The notes: generated from the letters alone by a model not told the origin. Counted from the stretch's first letter, positions 1 to 7,543 are shown. The stretch: 27,033 nucleotides of DNA from Oscillospiraceae bacterium (GCA_016296235.1 JAEDJR010000007.1:1-27033), one strand, 5' to 3'. Made by a program: numbers and translations.

Positions 1-970
1 GATAGTCCGTGGTCTGAATGAGCCACTTGAAGCCCTTGAAGTCCACGATGATGTCATACTGCATGCCCTTGAAGGTGATGGAGGTGACGGTGCCGCAGAG
101 ATGGCCCTGGTCGGCCTCCACAAAATCGATGTCCTCGGGCCGGATGACCACATCCACAGGCTCCCTGGGTGCAAAGCCCTTGTCCACGCACTGGAATTTG
201 CGTCCGAAAAATTCCACGCAGCAATCCTCGATCATCACGCCGTCCAGGATGTTGCTCTCGCCGATGAAGTCGGCCACAAAGGCGTTTTTGGGCTCGTTGT
301 AGATATCCTCCGGCCGGCCGATCTGCTGAATCTGACCTTTATCCATGACAACGATGGTGTCGGACATGGAGAGGGCTTCCTCCTGGTCGTGGGTGACGTA
401 GATGAAGGTGATGCCCATGGCCTGCTGAATGCGCTTGAGTTCGTTCTGCATGTCCTTGCGCAGGCGCAGATCCAGAGCGCCCAGAGGCTCGTCCAGCAGC
501 AGAACCTTGGGCCGGTTGACCAGGGCGCGGGCGATGGCCACACGCTGCTGCTGGCCGCCGGAGAGCTGCGTCACCTTCCGGTTTTCAAAGCCGCGGAGGC
601 TGACGATGTCCAGCATTTCCTCCACCCGCCGGTCAATTTCCAACTCCGGCAGCTTGGCAATGCGCAGGCCGAAGGCGATGTTGTCATAGACGTCCAGATG
701 CGGGAACAGGGCATATCGCTGGAACACGGTATTTATTTTTCGCTGATAGGCCGGGACATCGTTGATGCGCTGGCCGTCGAATAACACGTCTCCGGAGGTA
801 GGCGTTAAAAAACCGCCAATGATCCGCAGGGTTGTGGTTTTGCCGCAGCCGCTGGGCCCCAGTAGCGTGAGAAACTCGTGATCGTTGATATACAGATTGA
901 TGTTGTCGAGGATTCTCTCCCCATCGAATTCCATGGTCAGATTCGTCAAACGAATCAACTCTTTGGCCAT
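1..970 (-). CDS. potA: Spermidine/putrescine-type ABC transporter ATP-binding protein, C-terminus cut by window edge
   Basis: This is the ATPase of an ABC importer, most like PotA of the polyamine uptake system, and would act on the cytoplasmic face of the membrane. I translated 323 residues from the ATG at 968-970 to the window edge. Walker A GPSGCGKT is at 38-45, the Q-loop at Q84 (TVFQRYALFPH), the ABC signature LSGGQ at 136-140, Walker B LLLDEP at 157-162 and the switch His at 194. The region after residue 240 looks like a TOBE-type domain (VVIRPEDIDFVE). A GGGGGAGG ribosome site lies a few bases before the ATG. The membrane and binding-protein genes (potB, potC, potD) would be expected just beyond the left edge but are not visible. 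Substrate is inferred from overall resemblance; a related family such as iron(III) or sulfate importers is possible. Confidence 0.88.
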   Translation of the reverse strand, partial: MAKELIRLTNLTMEFDGERILDNINLYINDHEFLTLLGPSGCGKTTTLRIIGGFLTPTSGDVLFDGQRINDVPAYQRKINTVFQRYALFPHLDVYDNIAFGLRIAKLPELEIDRRVEEMLDIVSLRGFENRKVTQLSGGQQQRVAIARALVNRPKVLLLDEPLGALDLRLRKDMQNELKRIQQAMGITFIYVTHDQEEALSMSDTIVVMDKGQIQQIGRPEDIYNEPKNAFVADFIGESNILDGVMIEDCCVEFFGRKFQCVDKGFAPREPVDVVIRPEDIDFVEADQGHLCGTVTSITFKGMQYDIIVDFKGFKWLIQTTDY

Positions 971-1038
971 GTATCCTCCCCCATTTCCTAATGATTCTCT
1001 TTCTCCTGCACAGCCGGAAAACTGCACATTATACATCA

Positions 1039-1067
1039 AATATAAAGTGTGGCAGGTGTATTGTCAA
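1039..1067 (-). promoter_or_regulatory. Sigma-A-type promoter for potA
   Basis: On the minus strand TTGACA (1062-1067) and TATATT (1039-1044) are separated by exactly 17 bases. This gives potA a leader of about 60 bases and lets it be expressed independently of the upstream pseudouridine synthase gene. A second TATAAT (1028-1033) has no good -35 partner. Confidence 0.7.
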
Positions 1068-1114
1068 TGGTTTTTCCCGGGGTTACGACATTATTTTTGC
1101 GTCGCCGCAGCATA

Positions 1115-2071
1115 TCAATGAGGAAAATACTCGTCCACAAAATCCACGTTTTCGACCTGAAATTGCTTCCCGTTGAGATAATTCAGCGCCCCGGCGTCCG
1201 TTTTGAAGTCAAACAGCAGCTTATAGGAATACAGGGCCTGATACGTCCGGTCGTATCGTTTGTCCAGCTTGCCGTATTTTCCGTCGCCCAGAAGGGGATG
1301 ACCGGAAGCGGCCATCTGTGCCCGGATCTGGTGGGTGCGACCGGTGATCAGATGGCACTCCACCAGACTCAGACCGCTGCGGCTTTCCAGGGTTTTATAC
1401 TGGGTCACGCAGGTTTTGGCGCCCTTCTGACTTTCCTTGGTCACGTAGACCCGGTTTTTCACGGCGTCCTTGAACAGATACCCGGTCAAAGTTCCCTCCC
1501 GGGGGGAGGGCGTTCCGTGGACGATGCACAAATACCGCTTGTCCAGCTCCCGATCCTTGATTTTCTGATTCAAAATCCGCAGGGCTTCGGCGGTTTTGGC
1601 TGCAATGACAATGCCGCCGGTATTGCGGTCAATGCGGTTGCAGAGGGCCGGAGTGAAGCTGTTCTCTTCCCGGGGCCGCCACTCGCGTTTGGCATAGAGA
1701 TAGGCCTGAATATGGTCGATGAGGGTTTTTCCGTATTCAGCGCCGTCGTGGGGATGCACGGCCTGACCGGGCTTTTTGTCCACCAGCAGAATGTTTTCAT
1801 CCTCATAGACAATGTGCAGCTTCGGCACGGCCACCGTCAGATAGGCGTTGTCCGGCTTGGGCGTCTCAAAGAACTCGTCGTTGATATACAGCTGCAGCAC
1901 ATCGCCCTCCTGCAGGCGGGTATCCCGGGATGCGCCCTTGCCGCCGACTTTAATCCGTTTGAGACGGATGTATTTCTGCAGCAGGGAAGCAGGCAGCAGG
2001 GGAACCGCTTTGGCAACAAAGCGATCCAGCCGCTGGCCGGCGTCATTTTTTCCGACGGTGAACTCCTTCAT
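1115..2071 (-). CDS. RluA-family 23S rRNA pseudouridine synthase
   Basis: This enzyme isomerises specific uridines in RNA, probably 23S rRNA, to pseudouridine. The 318-residue protein has an N-terminal S4-like RNA-binding region (about 12-70, with RLDRFVA and RLKRIKVGGK) followed by the catalytic domain from about 85. The motif NRIDRNTGG (145-153) is the RluA-family catalytic motif, with D148 as the predicted nucleophile, and RTHQIRAQM is the conserved downstream motif. The AVHPHDG segment (104-110) is also typical. The ATG at 2069-2071 is preceded by GGAGGA nine bases upstream. RluC/RluD-type members share this architecture, so the exact target uridines cannot be read from sequence and no symbol is given. 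No rho-independent terminator follows the stop; potA has its own promoter. Confidence 0.92.
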   Translation of the reverse strand: MKEFTVGKNDAGQRLDRFVAKAVPLLPASLLQKYIRLKRIKVGGKGASRDTRLQEGDVLQLYINDEFFETPKPDNAYLTVAVPKLHIVYEDENILLVDKKPGQAVHPHDGAEYGKTLIDHIQAYLYAKREWRPREENSFTPALCNRIDRNTGGIVIAAKTAEALRILNQKIKDRELDKRYLCIVHGTPSPREGTLTGYLFKDAVKNRVYVTKESQKGAKTCVTQYKTLESRSGLSLVECHLITGRTHQIRAQMAASGHPLLGDGKYGKLDKRYDRTYQALYSYKLLFDFKTDAGALNYLNGKQFQVENVDFVDEYFPH

Positions 2072-2113
2072 AGACCATATTCCTCCGGAACTTCTTGCAT
2101 TATGGGCAAAACT

Positions 2114-2142
2114 ATTATATAGTATCCGCAGCGGAATGGCAA
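2114..2142 (-). promoter_or_regulatory. Sigma-A-type promoter for the RluA-family gene
   Basis: On the minus strand TTGCCA (2137-2142) and TATAAT (2114-2119) are spaced by 17 bases, about 43 bases before the ATG. It is back to back with the yceD promoter that begins 47 bases away. Confidence 0.65.
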
Positions 2143-2188
2143 TCGGGAAATGAAATTGAAAAATTACTAGATTTTGTGGAAAAAGTAT

Positions 2189-2217
2189 TTGACAACCGCG
2201 ACCGGTTCTTATATAAT
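2189..2217 (+). promoter_or_regulatory. Consensus sigma-A promoter for yceD-rpmF
   Basis: TTGACA (2189-2194) and TATAAT (2212-2217) are both perfect consensus hexamers with the ideal 17-base spacer. The predicted transcript starts near 2224, so the in-frame ATG at 2223 cannot be the translation start, which supports the ATG at 2250 for yceD. The strength fits a ribosomal protein operon. Confidence 0.8.
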
Positions 2218-2249
2218 AGCAAATGCACGATTATGGATTGGAGAGAGCT

Positions 2250-2750
2250 ATGCTGTTAGGATTGTCAAAAATTATCGACTGCCCCGGCGGTGTGGTTCCC
2301 TTCGAAACAAGCCTTGATCTGAGCCAAATGGAATTCGGCGGAAGCGCGCCGCTGTCCGAACCGGTTCACGCAGTGGGACAGGTTCGCAACACAGCCGGTG
2401 TTCTGGTCATGACGGGCGAACTCACGACGCGTCTTCATGGCATCTGCGACCGCTGTGCAAAGTCTTTTGTACGGGACTTTGCCGTTTCCTTGGAGGCCGT
2501 GCTGGTCACAAAGCTGGAAAACGAGGATTATGACGATCCCTGGACCTTCGAGCTGGATGGCGACCAGGCAGACCTGGACGATATCCTGACCACCGCTGTT
2601 GTCCTGAATATGGACAGCAAGCTGCTGTGCAGCGAGGACTGCAAGGGGCTCTGCTCCCGGTGCGGCGCCGACCTGAACCTGGGCCCCTGCGGCTGTAAGC
2701 CGGAGGCCGATCCCAGACTGGCGGTTCTGCAGCAGTTCCTGAACAAGTAG
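2250..2750 (+). CDS. yceD: YceD/DUF177 family protein (23S rRNA accumulation)
   Basis: The 166-residue protein belongs to the YceD/DUF177 family, which in bacteria and plastids is linked to 23S rRNA accumulation and is commonly encoded just before rpmF; that is the arrangement here. Visible features are a Cys pair CDRC (C66, C69) and a C-terminal Cys cluster (C127, C131, C135, C138, C147, C149) that may bind metal, the latter being typical of Gram-positive members. The acidic stretch at 90-111 is also common. I chose the ATG at 2250 because GGAGAG lies just upstream and because the upstream ATG at 2223 sits at the predicted transcription start. The gene ends 43 bases before rpmF and shares its promoter. 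The molecular mechanism is not known from the sequence. Confidence 0.88.
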   Translation: MLLGLSKIIDCPGGVVPFETSLDLSQMEFGGSAPLSEPVHAVGQVRNTAGVLVMTGELTTRLHGICDRCAKSFVRDFAVSLEAVLVTKLENEDYDDPWTFELDGDQADLDDILTTAVVLNMDSKLLCSEDCKGLCSRCGADLNLGPCGCKPEADPRLAVLQQFLNK

Positions 2751-2755
2751 ACAAC

Positions 2756-2770
2756 ATGCCGCTGCGGCAT
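2756..2770 (+). other. Short hairpin just before the rpmF ribosome site
   Basis: ATGCCG (2756-2761) and CGGCAT (2765-2770) form a perfect 6-bp stem with a CTG triloop, directly before the AAGGAGGTG ribosome site of rpmF. There is no T-run, so it is not a terminator. It could stabilise or process the mRNA so that rpmF is expressed more than yceD; this is inference. Confidence 0.4.
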
Positions 2771-2793
2771 TTCAACCAAGGAGGTGTACCAAA

Positions 2794-2979
2794 ATGGCAG
2801 TACCCAAGAGAAAAGTTTCCAAGGCTAGAAGAGATAAGAGACGCAACTCCCACTGGAAGCTGGCGATCCCCGGTGTCGTCGCTTGCCCCAAGTGCGGTGA
2901 GCCCCGTCTGCCCCACAGAGCCTGCAAGGCTTGCGGCACCTACAATGGCCGTGAAGTCGTCGCGGTCGAGGCAAAGTAA
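2794..2979 (+). CDS. rpmF: 50S ribosomal protein L32, zinc-binding form
   Basis: This 61-residue protein is a large-subunit ribosomal protein. The start MAVPKRKVSKARRDKRR is the classical L32 N-terminus. A zinc ribbon is formed by CPKC (about 32-35) and CKAC (about 45-48), so this is the zinc-containing paralogue type rather than the cysteine-free type some bacteria use under zinc starvation. A strong AAGGAGGTG ribosome site lies ten or so bases before the ATG. It follows yceD in the same operon and is closed by a terminator 17 bases after the stop. Confidence 0.97.
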   Translation: MAVPKRKVSKARRDKRRNSHWKLAIPGVVACPKCGEPRLPHRACKACGTYNGREVVAVEAK

Positions 2980-2996
2980 TTTGCTATGAAAGATAG

Positions 2997-3030
2997 AGAA
3001 GAGGGCGATTATGCTCTCTTCTTTTCTTTT
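2997..3030 (+). terminator. Rho-independent terminator of yceD-rpmF
   Basis: A 10-bp stem, AGAAGAGGGC (2997-3006) with GCTCTCTTCT (3013-3022), includes one G-U pair and closes a GATTAT loop. It is followed by TTTCTTTT. Confidence 0.8.
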
Positions 3031-3052
3031 CACACCGCGCTGCCCTTTCTAC

Positions 3053-3081
3053 TTGATTTTTCTGTCCAATCAGGATAGAAT
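3053..3081 (+). promoter_or_regulatory. Probable sigma-A promoter for der-plsY-gpsA
   Basis: TTGATT (3053-3058) and TAGAAT (3076-3081) have a 17-base spacer. The site lies between the rpmF terminator and der, which otherwise would have no visible promoter. Confidence 0.55.
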
Positions 3082-3117
3082 CAACAATACGATCAAACCA
3101 ACTGAGGAGGAATCTGC

Positions 3118-4446
3118 ATGGCAAAACCCATTGTCGCCATTGTAGGCCGCCCCAATGTGGGCAAATCCATGCTGTTCAATAAGCTGACCGGCCGCCGCAT
3201 GGCCATCGTGGAGGATACGCCCGGCGTCACCCGCGACCGGATCTACGGCCAGTGCGAATGGAACGGCCGGGAGTTCACCCTGGTGGACACCGGCGGTATT
3301 GAGCCCGGCACGGAAAATGAAATGCTGCAGTTTATGCGCCGCCAGGCGGAGATTGCCATCGAGACTGCCGATGTGATCGTCATGGTGACCGATGTGACGG
3401 TCGGCATGACCGCCGCGGATGCCGAGGTGGCCACCATGCTCAAGCGGGCCAAAAAGCCCGTGGTCATCGCCGTCAATAAATGCGATAGAATCGGCGGCGT
3501 CAATCCGGAGGTCTATGAGTTCTACGGACTGGGCCTGGGCGATCCCATCGAGGTTTCGGCCATTCACGGTCATGGCACCGGCGACCTGCTGGACGCCTGT
3601 GTGGAGCGTTTCCCGGAGGAAGGGGAGGCCGAGGAGGAGGACGACCGGATCAAGGTTGCCATCATCGGTAAGCCCAACGTCGGAAAGTCCAGCCTGCTGA
3701 ATCAGATTCTCGGCATGGAGCGGGTCATTGTCTCCAACGTGGCCGGTACCACCCGGGACGCCATCGACAGCAATTTTGACAACGAGTTCGGCAAATACTG
3801 CTTTATTGATACGGCCGGTATGCGCCGCAAATCCAAGGTGGACGACGCCATTGAGAAATATTCCAATCTGCGCTCCATCTCTGCCATCGACCGGGCGGAC
3901 GTCTGCCTGATTCTCATCGACGCCCAGGAGGGTGTCACGGAGCAGGACACCAAGATTGCCGGTTTGGCCCACGAAGCGGGAAAGGCGTCCATCATCGTCG
4001 TCAATAAGTGGGATCTGGTGGAGAAGGATACCAACACTATGGATAAGATGACCGACGAAATCCGCCGGGATCTGAGCTATATGTCCTATGCGCCGGTGCT
4101 GTTTATCTCCGCCAAAACCGGCCAGCGGGTGGACAAGCTCTATCAGCTCATCAACGAGGTGGCGGACCAGTCGGCCCTGCGGATCACCACGGGCATGCTC
4201 AATAACATCCTGGAGGATGCCACCGCCCGTGTGCAGCCGCCCAGCGACAAGGGCCGGAGGCTGAAAATCTATTATATGACCCAGATCGGTGTCAAACCGC
4301 CCCATTTTGTGGCCTTCTGCAACGACGCCAGACTGTTCCACTTCTCCTACCAGCGGTATCTGGAAAACCAGCTCCGCGCTGTATTCGGCCTGATGGGTAC
4401 GCCGATCAAGCTGACCATCCGGCAAAAAGGCGATAAGGAAGGCTGA
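3118..4446 (+). CDS. der: Ribosome biogenesis GTPase Der (EngA)
   Basis: Der is an essential GTPase with two tandem GTPase domains that helps mature the 50S subunit. The 442-residue length is normal for the family. Domain 1 has GRPNVGKS (10-17), DTGG (57-60) and NKCD (120-123). Domain 2 has GKPNVGKS (184-191), DTAG (231-234) and NKWD (296-299). The C-terminal KH-like domain occupies about 350-442 and includes the typical PPHFVAFCN segment. The ATG at 3118 follows GAGGAGG with good spacing. The stop is 23 bases before plsY; der-plsY-gpsA is a common Gram-positive cluster. A 481-codon open frame on the opposite strand is a codon-bias shadow. Confidence 0.97.
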   Translation: MAKPIVAIVGRPNVGKSMLFNKLTGRRMAIVEDTPGVTRDRIYGQCEWNGREFTLVDTGGIEPGTENEMLQFMRRQAEIAIETADVIVMVTDVTVGMTAADAEVATMLKRAKKPVVIAVNKCDRIGGVNPEVYEFYGLGLGDPIEVSAIHGHGTGDLLDACVERFPEEGEAEEEDDRIKVAIIGKPNVGKSSLLNQILGMERVIVSNVAGTTRDAIDSNFDNEFGKYCFIDTAGMRRKSKVDDAIEKYSNLRSISAIDRADVCLILIDAQEGVTEQDTKIAGLAHEAGKASIIVVNKWDLVEKDTNTMDKMTDEIRRDLSYMSYAPVLFISAKTGQRVDKLYQLINEVADQSALRITTGMLNNILEDATARVQPPSDKGRRLKIYYMTQIGVKPPHFVAFCNDARLFHFSYQRYLENQLRAVFGLMGTPIKLTIRQKGDKEG

Positions 4447-4469
4447 CGCCGACAGGGAGGTATTCTGCA

Positions 4470-5084
4470 ATGCAAATTTTCTTGTGGATTTTGGCTGCGG
4501 TGATCGGCTATGCACTGGGTAATTTCAACGGCGCACTGCTGATTTCCAAAATGATGATGCACGACGACGTCCGCAGCCATGGCAGCGGCAACGCCGGTCT
4601 GACGAATTTCTTCCGGACCTACGGCGGCATCCAGTCTGTTCTGGTCATTGTGATTGATATGGGAAAGTGCATGCTGGCCTGTTATCTGGCGGCCTTGCTG
4701 CTGCCGGAGCATGCGCTGACGGCCAAAGCGCTGGCAGGCGCGGCGACTGTTCTGGGCCACAGCTATCCGGCCGTCTCCGGCTTCCGGGGCGGCAAGGGGA
4801 TTCTCAGCGGCTCTGCCGTGGCGCTGATGATCGATTGGCGGATCTATGTGATTATCATGACCATCTTCGGTGTAACCGTGGCGCTGACGAGATATGTCTC
4901 CCTCGGCTCCATTCTGGCTACATCTGCCTTTGGCATCTGTATGCTGGTCTTCTATTGGGGCAGCTGGCCGGCTCTGGCGCTGACGGTGGGAACGGCGATT
5001 TTTGTCATAGCCCGCCATCATAAGAATATTGGGCGTCTGCTCCATGGTACGGAGTCAAAGCTGACGTTCCACAAAAAGCACTAG
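4470..5084 (+). CDS. plsY: Glycerol-3-phosphate acyltransferase PlsY (acyl-phosphate dependent)
   Basis: PlsY transfers an acyl group from acyl-phosphate to glycerol-3-phosphate, the first step of phosphatidic acid synthesis, in the cytoplasmic membrane. The 204-residue protein is strongly hydrophobic, with probable membrane spans near 3-25, 53-78, 122-144 and two more up to about 185. Family motifs are visible: GSGNAGLTNFFRTYG near residue 37, GFRGGKGI near 105, and a basic end RHHKNIGRLLHGTE. A GGGAGG site precedes the ATG. The gene is followed nine bases later by gpsA, which makes its substrate, so the two act in sequence. Confidence 0.95.
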   Translation: MQIFLWILAAVIGYALGNFNGALLISKMMMHDDVRSHGSGNAGLTNFFRTYGGIQSVLVIVIDMGKCMLACYLAALLLPEHALTAKALAGAATVLGHSYPAVSGFRGGKGILSGSAVALMIDWRIYVIIMTIFGVTVALTRYVSLGSILATSAFGICMLVFYWGSWPALALTVGTAIFVIARHHKNIGRLLHGTESKLTFHKKH

Positions 5085-5093
5085 GAGTTTGCC

Positions 5094-6092
5094 ATGGAGA
5101 TTACGATGCTCGGCAGCGGCGCCTGGGGAACGGCGCTGGCCAATCTGCTGTGTGAAAACGGACATGCGGTGACGCTGTGGAACCGATCGGAGAGCCGGGC
5201 TGCGGAGATGCGGCGTACCGGCTCCAATCCCCGGCTCCAGGGCATTCCGCTCCATCCGGACCTGCAGGTGTCGGCAGACCTGTCCTGCGTCCGGCAAAGC
5301 CGGATGGTGGTTTTTGCCACGCCGTCCTTTGCGATTCGGCCCACAGCCGCCGGTGCCCGCGAATTCCTGCGGCCGGATACCATTCAGGTTTCCGTGACCA
5401 AGGGCATCGAGCCGGAAACCGGCCTGCGGATGACCCAGATTATAGAAGAGGAAACCGGCCTTGTGGCGGCGGCCCTGTCCGGCCCCTCCCACGCGGAAGA
5501 GGTGGCCGGAGGCATTCCCACGGGCTGTGTGGCAGCCTGCACGGATATGTCCGTGGCAGAGCAGGTGCAGGATGCGTTTATGAGCGACAATTTCCGGGTT
5601 TATGCCAACCGGGACGTGGTGGGCGTAGAACTCAGCGCGGCGCTGAAAAACGTCATCGCCCTGTGCGCAGGCATCAGTGACGGCCTGGGCCTGGGGGATA
5701 ATACCAAGGCGCTGCTGGTCACCCGGGGCTTGACGGAGCTTGCCCGGCTTGGAATCGCTCTGGGCGGCCGTCAGGAGACCTTCGCCGGCCTGGCCGGAGT
5801 GGGAGATATGATTGTGACCTGCACCTCCATGCACTCCCGGAACCGCCGGGCCGGTATTCTCATCGGGCAGGGCGTTCCGGCGGCGCAGGCCATGGAGCAG
5901 GTCGGCGCCGTGGTGGAGGGATATTATGCCGCCAAGTCCGCCTACCAGCTGGCGAAAAAGACCGGGGTAGAGATGCCCATTGCGCGGGAAGCTTACGAAG
6001 TGCTGTACCAAGGCAAGAACCCGGCAGAGAGCATCCGGGATCTGATGGGCCGCGACCGCAAACACGAGTTTGAGGACGCCGCCTGGGTATGA
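5094..6092 (+). CDS. gpsA: NAD(P)-dependent glycerol-3-phosphate dehydrogenase
   Basis: GpsA reduces dihydroxyacetone phosphate to sn-glycerol-3-phosphate, the backbone used by PlsY. The 332-residue protein has the nucleotide-binding GSGAWG motif at 7-12, VTKGIE with the conserved Lys at 103, GPSHAEEV at 130-137, and ELSAALKN with the predicted catalytic Lys at 185. Length is normal for the family. It starts nine bases after plsY with TAGGAG as its likely ribosome site. The transcript ends at the hairpin immediately after the stop codon. Confidence 0.97.
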   Translation: MEITMLGSGAWGTALANLLCENGHAVTLWNRSESRAAEMRRTGSNPRLQGIPLHPDLQVSADLSCVRQSRMVVFATPSFAIRPTAAGAREFLRPDTIQVSVTKGIEPETGLRMTQIIEEETGLVAAALSGPSHAEEVAGGIPTGCVAACTDMSVAEQVQDAFMSDNFRVYANRDVVGVELSAALKNVIALCAGISDGLGLGDNTKALLVTRGLTELARLGIALGGRQETFAGLAGVGDMIVTCTSMHSRNRRAGILIGQGVPAAQAMEQVGAVVEGYYAAKSAYQLAKKTGVEMPIAREAYEVLYQGKNPAESIRDLMGRDRKHEFEDAAWV

Positions 6093-6095
6093 ATA

Positions 6096-6130
6096 AAAAC
6101 CGGCATGGCTGCACATGCCGGTTTTCTTCT
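6096..6130 (+). terminator. Rho-independent terminator after gpsA
   Basis: A perfect 12-bp stem AAAACCGGCATG (6096-6107) with CATGCCGGTTTT (6114-6125) closes a 6-base loop. It begins three bases after the gpsA stop. The A/T base pairs at the foot could let it work in both directions. Confidence 0.85.
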
Positions 6131-6134
6131 GCGC

Positions 6135-6170
6135 AGAAAACAAAAAACAGCTTCGGAAAACCGAAGCTGT
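6135..6170 (-). terminator. Rho-independent terminator of rpmB
   Basis: Read on the minus strand, a perfect 10-bp stem (6161-6170 with 6147-6156; ACAGCTTCGG arms) with a TTTT loop is followed by TTTTTTG. It lies 16 bases after the rpmB stop and faces the gpsA terminator. Confidence 0.85.
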
Positions 6171-6185
6171 CATTTGTGAGACGGA

Positions 6186-6374
6186 TCAGATGGCACGTTC
6201 CACCTTGTTGGAACGAAGGCATCTTGTACAGACGTAGACATGGCGAGGAGAGCCGTCAACAATAGCCTTTACGCGCTTGACGTTGGGCTTCACAGGTCTG
6301 TTGGAACGTCTGTGGGAGTGAGAGACGTTGTTGCCGAAAGTCACGCCCTTGCCGCAGATATCGCATTTTGCCAC
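6186..6374 (-). CDS. rpmB: 50S ribosomal protein L28, zinc-binding form
   Basis: This 62-residue large-subunit protein has CDIC near its N-terminus and CTRC near its C-terminus, the two knuckles of the zinc-binding form of L28, plus the basic central region NVSHSHRRSNRPVKPN. I chose the GTG at 6372-6374, giving the usual start of the family (AKCDICGKG). The in-frame GTG nine bases upstream lies inside the AAGGAGGTG ribosome site itself and cannot be used with it; from AGGAGG to the chosen GTG the spacing is 8 bases. The gene stands alone between its own promoter and terminator. Confidence 0.95.
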   Translation of the reverse strand: MAKCDICGKGVTFGNNVSHSHRRSNRPVKPNVKRVKAIVDGSPRHVYVCTRCLRSNKVERAI

Positions 6375-6430
6375 TTGCTGCACCTCCTTGCCATAGGAAA
6401 TTTTAAGAAGCGCCCTAAAGACGCCCCTAC

Positions 6431-6459
6431 ATCATAGCAGATATCACCAAAAAAAGCAA
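6431..6459 (-). promoter_or_regulatory. Sigma-A-type promoter for rpmB
   Basis: On the minus strand TTGCTT (6454-6459) and TATGAT (6431-6436) are spaced by 17 bases, giving a leader of about 50 bases. It uses the same -35 hexamer as the divergent hprK promoter 38 bases away. Confidence 0.7.
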
Positions 6460-6496
6460 GGAAAAGTTTGCGAAAAAGCGAAAAATTTTTGCCAGG

Positions 6497-6525
6497 TTGC
6501 TTTGAGGCGAAAAAGAGGGTATAAT
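6497..6525 (+). promoter_or_regulatory. Sigma-A-type promoter for hprK
   Basis: TTGCTT (6497-6502) and TATAAT (6520-6525) have a 17-base spacer. The predicted start near 6532 leaves only about 12 leader bases, just enough for the GGGAGGTG ribosome site before the ATG at 6544. Confidence 0.7.
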
Positions 6526-6543
6526 CATCGGGAGGTGAGCCCC

Positions 6544-7494
6544 ATGAATCATATTTACAGCGTGCCGCTTTCGGAATTGGTGGAAGAATTTGATCTGAAA
6601 CCTCTGTATAAGTCGACAGATTATGATAAAATCCAAATCACGGTGGATGATGTCAGCCGTCCCGGCCTGCAGCTGGCGGGCTTTTTTGACCACTATGAAT
6701 CCATGCGCCTGCAGGTACTGGGCAATGTGGAAACCAGCTACCTGCAGAAGCTCAGCAGCGAACAGCGTGCGATTATTTTTGACCATCTTCTGTTTTACAA
6801 GATTCCTGCATTGATTATTGCACAAAATCTGGAGGCCTTTCCCGAATGCCTGGAGATGGCGAAAAAGCACGATATTACAGTGCTTTGCAGCCGCGAGTCG
6901 ACCTCCTATATTATCTCCAGTCTGACCGCTTTTCTGAACTCCTATCTGGCGCCCCGTGTCACCCGCCACGGCGTGCTGGTGGAAATCTATGGCGAGGGCA
7001 TTCTGATTATCGGCGACAGCGGCATTGGCAAGAGCGAAGCTGCCATTGAGCTGGTCAAGCGCGGCCACCGCCTGGTTGCGGACGACGCCGTGGAAATCAA
7101 GAAAATCTCGTCCAAGAAGCTGACCGGCAGCGCGCCGGATGTGCTCCGTCACTACATCGAGCTGCGCGGTATCGGCGTAATCAACGTAGCCAAGCTCTTC
7201 GGCATGGGCGCCGTGAAGGACAGCGCGGCCCTTGACCTGATTATCAATATTGTTCCCTGGCACGATGGCGAGGTCTATGACCGCCTGGGCCTGGAGTCCC
7301 AGTATACGGAGATCCTGGGCGTCAAGGTGCCTTCCATCACCGTACCGGTCACACCGGGACGGAATCTGGCGGTGATCTTTGAAGTGGCCGCCATGAACAA
7401 CCGCCAGAAACGGATGGGGTACAATGCGGCGGTGGAGTTCACGGAACAGCTCAATCGATTCTTCCAGCAATCCAGCGATCATAACATATTTTGA
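6544..7494 (+). CDS. hprK: HPr kinase/phosphorylase
   Basis: HprK phosphorylates and dephosphorylates a serine of HPr (and of Crh where present), tuning carbon catabolite control. The 316-residue protein has an N-terminal domain to about 130, the conserved RHGVLVEIYG with H142, Walker A GDSGIGKS at 157-164, and the signature ELRGIGVINV at 206-215. The C-terminal segment VTPGRNLAVIFEVAAMN is typical. I chose the ATG at 6544, preceded by GGGAGGTG; an upstream in-frame start at 6502 lies inside the promoter. Unlike in many Clostridia, no HPr or Crh gene is next to it. A strong terminator follows, separating it from murB. Confidence 0.96.
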   Translation: MNHIYSVPLSELVEEFDLKPLYKSTDYDKIQITVDDVSRPGLQLAGFFDHYESMRLQVLGNVETSYLQKLSSEQRAIIFDHLLFYKIPALIIAQNLEAFPECLEMAKKHDITVLCSRESTSYIISSLTAFLNSYLAPRVTRHGVLVEIYGEGILIIGDSGIGKSEAAIELVKRGHRLVADDAVEIKKISSKKLTGSAPDVLRHYIELRGIGVINVAKLFGMGAVKDSAALDLIINIVPWHDGEVYDRLGLESQYTEILGVKVPSITVPVTPGRNLAVIFEVAAMNNRQKRMGYNAAVEFTEQLNRFFQQSSDHNIF

Positions 7495-7499
7495 TTTAC

Positions 7500-7539
7500 C
7501 CGGCACGGCAAATGGGATTTTGCCGTGCCGGTTGTTTTT
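7500..7539 (+). terminator. Rho-independent terminator after hprK
   Basis: A perfect 13-bp stem (7500-7512 with 7519-7531, CCGGCACGGCAAA arms) closes a 6-base loop and is followed by TTGTTTTT. It starts five bases after the hprK stop. Confidence 0.9.
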
Positions 7540-7543
7540 CCGG

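Noticed and set aside
101..784. A 227-codon plus-strand open frame at the left edge
   Set aside because: It is antisense to potA, whose Walker and signature motifs are complete on the minus strand.
1098..1111. Hairpin TGCG-GCGA-CGCA after the RluA-family gene as a terminator
   Set aside because: The stem is only four base pairs and no T-run follows on the minus strand.
1049..2122. A 357-codon plus-strand open frame opposite the pseudouridine synthase
   Set aside because: It covers the potA and RluA promoters and is antisense to a protein with a clear catalytic motif.
3070..4515. A 481-codon minus-strand open frame opposite der
   Set aside because: Same codon-bias shadow; der carries all GTPase motifs in the plus frame.
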